A DNA stretch of 64,000 bases from Ancylobacter vacuolatus (GTDB lineage: Bacteria > Pseudomonadota > Alphaproteobacteria > Rhizobiales > Xanthobacteraceae), in the NCBI RefSeq assembly GCF_030813595.1, contig NZ_JAUSUH010000007.1, forward strand, positions 1-64,000, given 5' to 3'. Position 1 is the first letter of the stretch; each line of letters begins with the position of its first letter. The position numbers and the translations under genes were made by a program. Under the pieces are notes generated by a model, which saw nothing but the letters and a program-made list of their open reading frames with translations, searched no databases and was not told where the DNA came from. Positions 41,779-49,620 of the stretch are shown here, piece by piece.

Positions 41779-42971
41779 GCCTGCCCTCCGGCTGGCGAGG
41801 TGGAGACGGGGCGAAGTATGTCGGGCCCGAGGTTGCGGATGTCGGTACAGCCGAGGAGGGCAAGGATGCGGTCCACCTCCAGCGCCAGCAGGCGGATGGC
41901 GCGTGCCGCGCCCCTCTCGCCGCCAGCGGCCAGGCCGTAAAGCGTTGCGCGCCCGAGCAGGATGGCGTCCGCCCCAAGGGCCCGCGCCTTGACGATGTCG
42001 CTGCCGCGGCGGAAGCCGCCGTCAATCAGGATGGTCAGGTGGCCTTTCAAAAGGGCGGCGACCTCGGGCAGAACGCCCAGCGGTGAGACCGCTCCGTCCA
42101 GCTGCCGCCCGCCATGATTGCTGAGGATCACGCCATCGGCGCCGATACGCCTGGCCTGTTCGGCATCGCGCGGATCGAGAATGCCTTTCACGATCAGCTT
42201 GCCGGGCCAAAGATCGCGCAGCCAGGCAATGTCCTGCCAGTTCAGCGAGGGGTCGAGTTCCTGCGCCAACACGGCCGAGGCGCCGGCCGCGTGATCCTTG
42301 CCGGGCGGCAGCAACTCGCCGAGATTGCGGAAGCGCGGCATTCCGTCGGGCAGGAAGACGTCGCACAACCAGCGCGGATGACAGGCGGTGTCGAAGAGGT
42401 TGCGCAGAGTCAGCCGTGCCTCCGCGCGGAAGTTGCGCGCATCCCATTCCCGATTGCCATACACCGGGACGTCGGTGGTCACGATCAGTGCCTCGAAGCC
42501 CGCGTGCCGGGCGCGTTCGGCGATGGCGTGCACAAACCGGCGCGATCGGTAGAGATAGACTTGCATCCAGAGCCGTCCGCCGGCCTGCTCCGCAATGTCC
42601 TCAAGCGGCGTGTTCGACACGTTCGACAGCGTGAAGGGCACCCCGGCGGCGGCGGCGGCACGGGCCAGCGCCAGATCGCCTTGTCTCGTCAACATGCCAT
42701 TGAACCCGGTCGGACCGATCAGGAAGGGCGCGGCGATGGCCTGACCGAACAGGTCGATCGACTGCGACCGCCGGGTCACGTCAACCAGGGTGCGCGGCAG
42801 GAAGGCCCAGCGGTCAAAGGCGCCGAGGTTGCGCCGCAGGGTGATTTCATCCTCGGCGCCGCCTTCCAGATATTCCCGGCAGAAATTGGGGATACGCCGC
42901 ACGGCCATGCGGCGCAGTTCCTCGATGCTGCGGGCACGCTCCACGTCGCGGCCAGGGTAGTAGCGTCGCAT
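41775..42971 (-). CDS. FMN-dependent alpha-hydroxy-acid oxidase/dehydrogenase (LldD family)
   Basis: A 398-residue TIM-barrel flavoprotein. Seen: RRIPNFCREYLEGGAEDEITLRRN (N-terminal signature), PFLIGPTGFNGML (FMN phosphate region), LWMQVYLYRSRRFV, KGILDPRDAEQARRIGADGVILSNHGGRQLDG with the catalytic histidine and the arginine, and LIDGGFRRGSDIVKARALGADAILLGRATLYGL. It oxidises 2-hydroxy acids to 2-keto acids. In this sugar-acid context it may oxidise an aldonic or related hydroxy acid, a possible alternative to a dehydratase. That is inference; lactate, glycolate and mandelate enzymes share the fold. Confidence 0.9.
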   Translation of the reverse strand: MRRYYPGRDVERARSIEELRRMAVRRIPNFCREYLEGGAEDEITLRRNLGAFDRWAFLPRTLVDVTRRSQSIDLFGQAIAAPFLIGPTGFNGMLTRQGDLALARAAAAAGVPFTLSNVSNTPLEDIAEQAGGRLWMQVYLYRSRRFVHAIAERARHAGFEALIVTTDVPVYGNREWDARNFRAEARLTLRNLFDTACHPRWLCDVFLPDGMPRFRNLGELLPPGKDHAAGASAVLAQELDPSLNWQDIAWLRDLWPGKLIVKGILDPRDAEQARRIGADGVILSNHGGRQLDGAVSPLGVLPEVAALLKGHLTILIDGGFRRGSDIVKARALGADAILLGRATLYGLAAGGERGAARAIRLLALEVDRILALLGCTDIRNLGPDILRPVSTSPAGGQA

Positions 42972-42972
42972 G

Positions 42973-43707
42973 TCAGGTGATCAGGTAGCCGCCGTCGATC
43001 ACCAGCACGGCACCGGTGACGAAGCTGGCAAGCGGGGAGGAGAGATAGGCCACGCCGCCTGTGAGATCCTCGGGCTTGCCCCAGCGCTCCAGCGGCGTGC
43101 GCGACAGGATGGTGCGCGCGCGGCTTTCGTCCTGTTGAAGTGCGCGGGTCAGCGGTGTGGCGATCCAGCCGGGCGCAATGGCGTTCACGCGGATGCCCTC
43201 TTTCGCGTAGGCGATGGCCAGCGATTTCGTCAGCTGCACCACGCCGCCTTTCGAGGCGGAATAGCCCGGCACCAGTCCGCCGCCGAAAAAGCTCAGCATC
43301 GAGGCTGTGTTGACGATGGTGCCGCCGCTCTTCGCCAGCAGCGGGCGGGCCGCGGCGCAGCTGCGCATGGTTCCGGTCAGGTTGATGTCGACGACATCGG
43401 CAAAAACCTCGGGCTCGCATTCGTCGCCCCGCCGGATGATGCCCGCGCAGTTCACCAGGTGGTCAAGGCGCGGCAGGCCAGCGAACAGAGCACGCACCGC
43501 CGCGCCGTCGCGCACATCGAGAACGCGCGCATCGAGGCCCGGCATCTCGTCGCGGGCGCGGGCGACCTCCGCCTCGGTCGCGCCGGTGACGATGACTCGC
43601 GCGCCTTCGCCCAGGAAGCCCTGTGCGATGGCGGCGCCGATGCCCGACGTCGCTCCCGTCACGACCAGAACCTTGTCGCGAAAACAGTCGTTCGGCCAGA
43701 TTGCCAT
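42973..43707 (-). CDS. Short-chain dehydrogenase/reductase
   Basis: A 244-residue classical SDR: cofactor loop VVTGATSGIGAAIAQGF (15-31), NCAGI, catalytic serine in VNTASMLSFFGGG, YSASK and the C-terminal GAVLVIDGGYLI. It belongs to the 3-oxoacyl reductase/gluconate-5-dehydrogenase-like group widely used to oxidise sugars or sugar acids. It lies one base from the oxidase gene and 24 bases after the cupin gene in the GntR-led operon. Confidence 0.9.
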   Translation of the reverse strand: MAIWPNDCFRDKVLVVTGATSGIGAAIAQGFLGEGARVIVTGATEAEVARARDEMPGLDARVLDVRDGAAVRALFAGLPRLDHLVNCAGIIRRGDECEPEVFADVVDINLTGTMRSCAAARPLLAKSGGTIVNTASMLSFFGGGLVPGYSASKGGVVQLTKSLAIAYAKEGIRVNAIAPGWIATPLTRALQQDESRARTILSRTPLERWGKPEDLTGGVAYLSSPLASFVTGAVLVIDGGYLIT

Positions 43708-43731
43708 GGGTTCACCTCTCGCTGGCGGGGC

Positions 43732-44271
43732 TCAACGGATGAACCGTTCGACATAGTCGGAGCCGAGGCCCACCTCGTCGAAATGCTTCCGGCACAGGTC
43801 GATCTTGGTGAAGACGTCTTCGTATCCAGTTACCTTTCCCCACGGGTCGACGTAGCACATCACGCCGTTGACCTGGAAATAGGTGATCATCTCCTCGACG
43901 TCGTCGGGGACGACAAGGGTATGGGTTTCACCGGGCGGCTCGTAGACATAGCCGCCTTCTTCGGCGACCCAGTCGTGTTCCAGATAGTGCCAGCGCCCTT
44001 TCAGCACCCAGCCATGGACCGGCTGAGGATGGCGGTGGCGCGACAGGACACCCGCCCGGCGCACCTTGAGCAGGTTCATCCAATAGCCCTGCGAACGGTT
44101 GAGGCAGAGTGGGCGGAACCAGACGTTTTCCGCCTGCGGCACCCAGAGCCGCTCGTCGCAATTGGCCGCGTCAGGCAGGACGATTTCCTGCAGCGCGTCC
44201 TTGGGAAAGGGCAGCTGGTAGGGGGTGCGGGCATCGTAGGCTTGGTGCTGAAGGGTCATTGTCTGCGCCAT
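43732..44271 (-). CDS. Cupin of the 2,4'-dihydroxyacetophenone dioxygenase family
   Basis: A 179-residue metalloprotein. The cupin has H-x-H in SRHRHPQPVHGWVLKG and the downstream E and H in EPPGETHTLVVPD. It resembles proteins annotated as 2,4'-dihydroxyacetophenone dioxygenase family, whose founding enzyme cleaves a carbon-carbon bond next to a ketone with iron and O2. Relatives in sugar operons have unknown activity. It is the first enzyme gene after the GntR gene, with an apparent operator five bases before its start. Confidence 0.82.
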   Translation of the reverse strand: MAQTMTLQHQAYDARTPYQLPFPKDALQEIVLPDAANCDERLWVPQAENVWFRPLCLNRSQGYWMNLLKVRRAGVLSRHRHPQPVHGWVLKGRWHYLEHDWVAEEGGYVYEPPGETHTLVVPDDVEEMITYFQVNGVMCYVDPWGKVTGYEDVFTKIDLCRKHFDEVGLGSDYVERFIR

Positions 44272-44277
44272 GTGATA

Positions 44278-44293
44278 GGTAACAGGTCAGTAT
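44278..44293. promoter_or_regulatory. Candidate GntR operator before the cupin operon
   Basis: GGTAACAGGTCAGTAT matches GGTAACATGTCAGATAT at 45126-45142 in all but one substitution and one inserted base. It lies between the GntR gene and the cupin gene. The repetition upstream of both transcription units flanking the GntR gene makes it a likely binding site for that repressor. Confidence 0.6.
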
Positions 44294-44323
44294 CAGAAGC
44301 GTTAGGCCCGCCGGTGGCGGGCA

Positions 44324-44992
44324 TCAGACGCCGGCGAGGAAGGCGTCGTAATAGGCTTCGGTGTGTTCGACGTGCCGGCGCAGGATCGCCTGCAGGCCGG
44401 GTAGGTCCGCGGCGGCCACGCGGTCGCGGATTTCCTGATGCTCGCGGATCGAGAATTCGTTGTGCGGCCGGGCCTGGGCGAACCGGTTGCGTAGCGCGGC
44501 GAAGGCAGAGGAAACCCGTGCGCGGTAGGTGTCGTGCAGGAAGGGAGAGTCGGCGAGTTCGAAGAAGATCAGATGCAGCGCGGTGTCCAGTTGCTGGTAG
44601 GTGTTGTGCTCCTCCCGGCTGAGCGCGACCAGCATCTGCGCGTAATTTTCCGTCACCAGTTGCCGCAGGCGGAGCGGGGCGCGTTGCATCGACAACCGCG
44701 CCGCTTCCAGCTCCAGGGCGATGCGCAATTCGCACAGGGAGCGCAGCGCTTCATGCGTGGGACGGAAAACATAGGTGCCGGACTGGGGGCGTATCTCGAC
44801 GAGGCCCTCCGATTGCAGGCGGCCATAGGCGGCGCGGATCGGCGCCTTGGTGACCTCGTAGGTCTCGGCGAGTTGCTGTTCGGAAATCTTCTCCCCCAGC
44901 TGCAGGACGCCGTTCACGATGTCATCGCGCAGGCGCTCGAGAACAACCTCGTTGATCTGCCGGGGGCGCTCGATCTTGCGCGAAAAGCTCAT
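44324..44992 (-). CDS. GntR-family regulator (FadR/FCD subgroup)
   Basis: A 222-residue regulator. The N-terminal winged helix (NEVVLERLRDDIVNGVLQLGEKISEQQLAETYEVTKAPIRAAYGRLQSEGLVEIRPQSGTYVF) is followed by an all-helical FCD ligand domain with the metal-binding residues D (QLDTALHLIFFE), H (IREHQEI) and H (RRHVEHTEAY). The start MSFSRKIERP at 44992 begins the usual domain. It lies between two operons that carry the same candidate operator and probably represses both until a sugar acid is bound. Confidence 0.92.
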   Translation of the reverse strand: MSFSRKIERPRQINEVVLERLRDDIVNGVLQLGEKISEQQLAETYEVTKAPIRAAYGRLQSEGLVEIRPQSGTYVFRPTHEALRSLCELRIALELEAARLSMQRAPLRLRQLVTENYAQMLVALSREEHNTYQQLDTALHLIFFELADSPFLHDTYRARVSSAFAALRNRFAQARPHNEFSIREHQEIRDRVAAADLPGLQAILRRHVEHTEAYYDAFLAGV

Positions 44993-45255
44993 TGCGGAAG
45001 GTCCCCCGTGTCCCGGCTCGGCGTGGATCGTATGCGACCGAACATAACCGGCCGGTGTCCCTATCGCTACGGCGCAACCTGAACGCATGACCGATCTGCT
45101 CCATCATCTGGCTTGCAATGTAAAAGGTAACATGTCAGATATGCAAGGGCAGATCGCTGCGGTACCGGATTTTGTTCCGGGCGTGAGCGAGGGGAGGAGG
45201 CCGCGCACCCTTGCTGCGCATGGCTTCCCGAACAAAGCCAAAAAAGGAGGAAACC
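44993..45255. promoter_or_regulatory. Divergent control region, GntR gene and first sugar importer
   Basis: A 263-base gap with a candidate GntR operator at 45126-45142 (GGTAACATGTCAGATAT), preceded by TTGCAATGTAAAAG, which may hold promoter elements for the importer. The right end carries AAAGGAGGAAACC, a near-ideal ribosome site for the binding-protein gene. Confidence 0.6.
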
Positions 45256-46203
45256 ATGAAGCTTCTGAAATACGCCGCCGTCGCGCTGGCCTTGTCGACC
45301 GGCGCTGCGCGGGCCGACGAGATATCGATCGCGGGCGTGATCTTCCAGCAGGACATGTTCATGCGCAGCGTCGAGCTCGGCATGAAGGCGGGCGCCAAAC
45401 AGGCCGGCGTCGAGATTCTGACCGCTAATTCCGACAACAAGCTGGAGAAAGAGGCCGCGCTGATCGACACCTATATCGCCCGGGGCATCAAGGCGATCAT
45501 GATCGCGCCGCTCGGCGAAGAAGCGTCGATTCCGGCGCTGCAGCGCGCCGTCAATGCCGGCATCAAGGTCGTGACCTGGACCACGGGCGTGAAGTCCGAT
45601 CTGCCGGTCGCGACCGTCGGCTCGTCCGGTACGAATATGGGCAAGGGCACGGGCGAGGCGGCCGCGGCCTATATCAAGAATCATCTGGGCGGCAAGGCCA
45701 AGGTCGCGCTGATCGGCTTCCGCGCGCAGCTTGCCTCGCTCAGCGATGAGCGGACGGACGGGTTCCTCAATGCGGCCAAGGCAGGCGGAGAACTGGACAT
45801 CGTGTCCCGGCAAGACGCCTGGCTCGCCGAACAGGCCGTGCGGGTGGTGACGGACATGCTGACCGCAAATCCCGACATCCAGATCGTCTATGCCGCCAAC
45901 GAAGGCGGGACAGTGGGCGCGGTGCAGGCCGTGATGCGCGCGGGCCGTCAAGGCCAGGTCTACGTCTTCGGCACCGATGGTTCAGAGCAGATCGTCCGGT
46001 TCCTGCGGGATGAGAAGGGCGCGCTCTACGCCACCACCGCTGCCCAGCCCAAGCTGATCGGGGCAGAGGCCGCCAAGGTCGCCATCGCCGCCGTCAAGGG
46101 CGAACCGGTCGAGCGCCATATCGAAGTGCCGGTCGTTCCCCTGTCGCGCAGCAACCCCGAAGCCATTGCGGCCTATGCGGCGACCTTGGCCAAGACCAAC
46201 TGA
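45256..46203 (+). CDS. Sugar ABC transporter substrate-binding protein (ribose/xylose type)
   Basis: A 315-residue periplasmic protein of the Peripla_BP_4 class. A signal peptide (LLKYAAVALALSTGAARA) precedes DEISIAGVIFQQDMFMRSVELGMKAGAKQAGVEILTANSDNKLEKEAALIDTYIARGIKAIMIAP, the usual RbsB-like opening. ATG 45256 follows AAAGGAGGAAACC, so the start is firm. First gene of an importer with the ATPase at 46238 and permease at 47742. The exact sugar is unknown. Confidence 0.92.
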   Translation: MKLLKYAAVALALSTGAARADEISIAGVIFQQDMFMRSVELGMKAGAKQAGVEILTANSDNKLEKEAALIDTYIARGIKAIMIAPLGEEASIPALQRAVNAGIKVVTWTTGVKSDLPVATVGSSGTNMGKGTGEAAAAYIKNHLGGKAKVALIGFRAQLASLSDERTDGFLNAAKAGGELDIVSRQDAWLAEQAVRVVTDMLTANPDIQIVYAANEGGTVGAVQAVMRAGRQGQVYVFGTDGSEQIVRFLRDEKGALYATTAAQPKLIGAEAAKVAIAAVKGEPVERHIEVPVVPLSRSNPEAIAAYAATLAKTN

Positions 46204-46237
46204 TGCCGCTGCCCGACACTGATGGCCCGAGGCGCCC

Positions 46238-47749
46238 ATGACAGAGGCAAATTCCATAGAGTTGCGCGGGGTGACGAAGGCGTATGGCGAGAATATTGCA
46301 CTGCGCAATGTTTCGCTCTGCTTCGCCCCCGGGCGCGTTCATGCCCTGATGGGCAAGAACGGGTCGGGCAAATCGACCCTGATCGAGATCCTCGCCGGAT
46401 CCATCGCGCCCACGCTTGGAGAAGTGTGGGTCGGCGGGAGACAGGTGGTCCTGATGGGCCCCGGCGACGCCCTGGCTGCCGGGATCGCGACGGTGCATCA
46501 GGAACTGTCGCTGGTGCCGTCCTTGACCATCGCCGAGAACATCTTTCTCGGCCGTCTTCCCCGGCGCCGGCGGTTTGGCGTGACGGCGGTTGATTGGAGG
46601 CGCATCCGCCGCGAGGCGGCCGTCCTTCTCGCCGACATGGAGGTCGATCTTGACGCGGATCAGCGCGTCGATTGCCTGACCGTCGGCCAGCAGCAGGCGG
46701 TCGAAATCGTCAAGGCGGCGGCGAGCAATCCCAAGATCCTGCTTCTGGACGAGCCGACGTCGGCACTTGCCGGTCACGAGGTGGGTCAGCTCTTCGCGCT
46801 GATCCGGCGCCTGCGCGACCGGGGCGTCACGATCATCTACATCTCGCACCGCATGAACGAACTGTTCGAGATCTGCGACACCTGCACCGTGTTGCGTGAC
46901 GGCATGCTCGTGGGGTCGGTCGAACTGGCTCAGTCCAATCCCGCCGAGATCGTCTCGATGATGTTCGGGGAGCGGGCCACCCATCGCATCAACCGGTCCG
47001 ATCTGGTGCGGACGACGCCCGTCCTGTCGGTGGAGGGATTGGCGCGCGGCGGGGTCTTTTCGGACATCTCCTTCGCGCTCTACCCCGGCGAGGTGCTCGG
47101 TTTCGCCGGAATGCTCGGGTCGGGTCGGACCGAGGTGCTGCGGGCGATCTTCGGCGCGGATCGTCCCGATCGCGGACGGATCGTGCTGCGTGGCCAAGAG
47201 GTGCGCAACCCCACGCCGCGGCGGATGCGTGATCTGGGGCTGGCCTACACGCCCGAGGATCGCAAGCATCAATCGCTGGTGCAGACCGCGTCGATTTCCG
47301 ACAATCTCGTCATGGCCAACCTGTCGCGCATCGCGCCCGGCGGGATCCTGCGGCCCCGCCTGCAGCAGGGTCTGGTCGAGCGCCAGATCGCGAATCTGCA
47401 GATCAAGGCGGCCGATCCGGGCCTGCCGGTCTCCTCTCTTTCAGGCGGTAACCAGCAGAAGGTGGTGGTCGGCAACTGGCTGAACACCGGACCGCGGGTG
47501 ATCTTCTTCGATGAACCCACGCGCGGCATCGACCTTGCCGCCAAGCAGCAGATCTTCGACATCGTCGCGGCGCAGTCGGCGGCCGGCGTGGCCTCGGTCT
47601 TCGTCTCCAGCGAGCTGGAAGAAGTCCACAGCATCGCGCACCGCATCCTCGTGCTGCACCACGGGCGGATCGTGGGCGACATCGATCCCCGCCACATCAG
47701 CCTCAGCGACCTGTACAGCTATTGCATGAAAGGAACCCTCAATGTCTGA
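46238..47749 (+). CDS. Sugar ABC transporter ATP-binding protein (RbsA type, tandem ATPase)
   Basis: A 503-residue double ATPase. The first domain has Walker A GKNGSGKST, signature region LTVGQQQAVEIVKAAASNPKILLLDEPTSAL. The second has the degenerate GMLGSGRTE loop usual for the C-terminal domain of RbsA/XylG proteins, YTPEDRKHQSLV and LSGGNQQKVVVGNWLNTGPRVIFFDEPTRGID. It energises the single permease encoded next (eight-base overlap), which works as a homodimer. Confidence 0.94.
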   Translation: MTEANSIELRGVTKAYGENIALRNVSLCFAPGRVHALMGKNGSGKSTLIEILAGSIAPTLGEVWVGGRQVVLMGPGDALAAGIATVHQELSLVPSLTIAENIFLGRLPRRRRFGVTAVDWRRIRREAAVLLADMEVDLDADQRVDCLTVGQQQAVEIVKAAASNPKILLLDEPTSALAGHEVGQLFALIRRLRDRGVTIIYISHRMNELFEICDTCTVLRDGMLVGSVELAQSNPAEIVSMMFGERATHRINRSDLVRTTPVLSVEGLARGGVFSDISFALYPGEVLGFAGMLGSGRTEVLRAIFGADRPDRGRIVLRGQEVRNPTPRRMRDLGLAYTPEDRKHQSLVQTASISDNLVMANLSRIAPGGILRPRLQQGLVERQIANLQIKAADPGLPVSSLSGGNQQKVVVGNWLNTGPRVIFFDEPTRGIDLAAKQQIFDIVAAQSAAGVASVFVSSELEEVHSIAHRILVLHHGRIVGDIDPRHISLSDLYSYCMKGTLNV

Positions 47750-48728
47750 GGCGGCAACCTTCCACGGGCAGGCCCGCGCGCGGCGCGGCTGGTCCTTGCG
47801 TTTCTACATCATGGAAGTCTGCCTGATCGCGCTGATCCTGGCCCTGTTCCTGCTGGCACCGGGCTTCGGCAGTTCGGCCAACCTGCTGAACGTGTTCCGC
47901 AGCGTGTCCATGCTGGGCATCATCGCCTTCGGCATGACGGCGGTGATCATCAGCGGCGAGATCGATCTGTCGGTCGGGTCGGGTGTGGCGCTGGCGGGCT
48001 GCTTCGCGGCCTGGGCGGTGGAGCTTCTGACGCCGGTGACGGGCGATGTCGCCGCCGTGTTGCTGGGAGCCCTGGGCGCGGTGGCGATCGGTATGGCCTG
48101 CGGGCTCTTCACCGGTACGCTGCGGGCGCAGTTCAATGTCCCGAGCTTCATCACGACGCTGGGGCTGTTCACCGCTCTGCGCGGCGCGGCCAACCTGCTG
48201 ACCGACGGCTTCCCTCTGGCCAGCTTTCCCGGCTGGTTCGGCTTCTTCGGCAATGGCAGCGTCTACGGGATTCCCTTTCCGGTCTTCGTCTTCGTGGCGG
48301 TGTTTGCGGGGATGCATTTCCTGATGTCGCACACGGCATTTGGCCGCGCGGTCTATGCGGTGGGCGGCAATGCCGAGGCGGCGCGTCTGTCGGGCATCTG
48401 GGTGGGCGGGGTCAAGACCATGACCTTTGTCATTACCGGCGCGCTGACGGCCATCTCGGGGCTGCTCATCGCCTCGCAGATCGGGTCGGGTACGGGGTCG
48501 ACCGCGGCCGGGCTGGAACTCGACGTCATCGCGGCGGTGATCATCGGCGGTACCGATCTGTTCGGCGGGCGCGGGCGCATCACCGGCACGCTGATCGGCG
48601 TGCTGTTCCTTGGCTTCATCGGCAACGGGATGACACTGATGAACGTGTCGGACTACTGGCAATACGTGGTGCGCGGTGGATTGATCGTGGGTGCGCTGCT
48701 GCTCAACCAGGTGCTGGAACGCCGGTGA
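47742..48728 (+). CDS. Sugar ABC transporter permease (RbsC type)
   Basis: A 328-residue membrane protein with 8-10 helices. IIAFGMTAVIISGEIDLSVGSGVALAG is the conserved RbsC/XylH motif, followed by LSGIWVGGVKTMTFVITGALTAISGLLIASQIGSG and VIAAVIIGGTDLFGGRGRITGTLIGVLFLGFIGNGMTLMNV. It completes the first importer. It ends 33 bases before the convergent stop of the next GntR gene. Confidence 0.94.
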   Translation: MSEAATFHGQARARRGWSLRFYIMEVCLIALILALFLLAPGFGSSANLLNVFRSVSMLGIIAFGMTAVIISGEIDLSVGSGVALAGCFAAWAVELLTPVTGDVAAVLLGALGAVAIGMACGLFTGTLRAQFNVPSFITTLGLFTALRGAANLLTDGFPLASFPGWFGFFGNGSVYGIPFPVFVFVAVFAGMHFLMSHTAFGRAVYAVGGNAEAARLSGIWVGGVKTMTFVITGALTAISGLLIASQIGSGTGSTAAGLELDVIAAVIIGGTDLFGGRGRITGTLIGVLFLGFIGNGMTLMNVSDYWQYVVRGGLIVGALLLNQVLERR

Positions 48729-48761
48729 GGGCGCTGGCGCGGCAGCCGCCATGCCTGGCCT

Positions 48762-49427
48762 TCAGTTCTTGGAGATGTCCTCCACCCCGATCTCATAGGT
48801 TTCCTGGGTGCGTGCCAGATGTGCGTCCAAAATCGCCGACAGCCGCGCCATGTCGCGATCGCGCACCGCTGCCACGATCTGGGTATGTTCGGCCAGCGAG
48901 AGCGCGGTGTGCTGCGGCCGTGCCGCCAGATGGGTGCGCAAAGCCGCGATCTTGCCCACGTAAAGACCGTAGGCGTTCTGGAGATAGGGATTGCCGCAAT
49001 GGGCGAAGAAGGCCAGGTGAAAGGCGGTGTCCAGGTCGAGATAGCGTCGCACATCGCCGTCACCCAGGGCCCGCAACATCTCGCGCTCGATCCGCTCCAG
49101 ATCGGCGAGCAGTTCTCCGGCATTCTCGGCCATGGCGAAGTGCAGCGCCGCCGTCTCGGTGACCCTGCGAAAGGCGCAGATGGCCCGCACCTCGCGTGAA
49201 CTCAAGGTGAAGACCCGCACGCCCGACTGCGGCACGATCGTCACCAGCCCTTCATTGCGCAGCTGGGCCAGCGCCTCGCGCACCGGGGTCTTCGAGACCT
49301 TCAGTTCCGCCGAAATGCTGCGCTCCGAAATCGAGGCGCCCAGCGGCACCTGACCTCGCACGATCATGTTGCGGACATGTTCGGTGACCAGCGCGGTCAG
49401 CGATGGCGGGCGTTCCAGTTCGGCCAT
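48762..49427 (-). CDS. GntR-family regulator (FadR/FCD subgroup), second
   Basis: A 221-residue regulator: winged helix (TALVTEHVRNMIVRGQVPLGASISERSISAELKVSKTPVREALAQLRNEGLVTIVPQSGVRVF) and FCD domain (YLDLDTAFHLAFFAHCGNPY, LAEHTQIVAAVRDRD, ILDAHLARTQETYE). The start MAELERPPSL at 49427 has AAAGGAGG directly upstream, better than the ATG seven codons earlier. Two TGGTGCACCA sites lie in the divergent promoter region to its right, so it likely represses itself and the large operon from 49621 to 61270. Confidence 0.92.
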   Translation of the reverse strand: MAELERPPSLTALVTEHVRNMIVRGQVPLGASISERSISAELKVSKTPVREALAQLRNEGLVTIVPQSGVRVFTLSSREVRAICAFRRVTETAALHFAMAENAGELLADLERIEREMLRALGDGDVRRYLDLDTAFHLAFFAHCGNPYLQNAYGLYVGKIAALRTHLAARPQHTALSLAEHTQIVAAVRDRDMARLSAILDAHLARTQETYEIGVEDISKN

Positions 49428-49448
49428 GACGCCTCCTTTGAGGCTCAT

Positions 49449-49567
49449 CTAGTGATATTTGGTGCACCAGATGTCAATTCGATCGCAGTCCTTCCATCCC
49501 GTCACACGGATCAACAAGCCACTTCCAAGGGAACGTCTGAATTGACAACTGGTGCACCAGATGGCAG
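49449..49567. promoter_or_regulatory. Divergent promoters, each with a TGGTGCACCA operator in its spacer
   Basis: TGGTGCACCA occurs at 49460-49469 and 49550-49559. Each copy follows a TTGACA: leftward at 49477-49472 for the GntR gene and rightward at 49542-49547 for the importer. The two elements are inverted copies of the same block of about 24 bases (GAATTGACA, one variable base, CTGGTGCACCA). An FCD-type GntR dimer recognises TGGTnnACCA-like dyads, so binding between minus 35 and minus 10 would silence both promoters. Confidence 0.78.
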
Positions 49568-49620
49568 TTTGATTCTGCAAGAGGGCGCGGAGACGCCCGT
49601 GCGCCCAAAGGGAGGAAATC

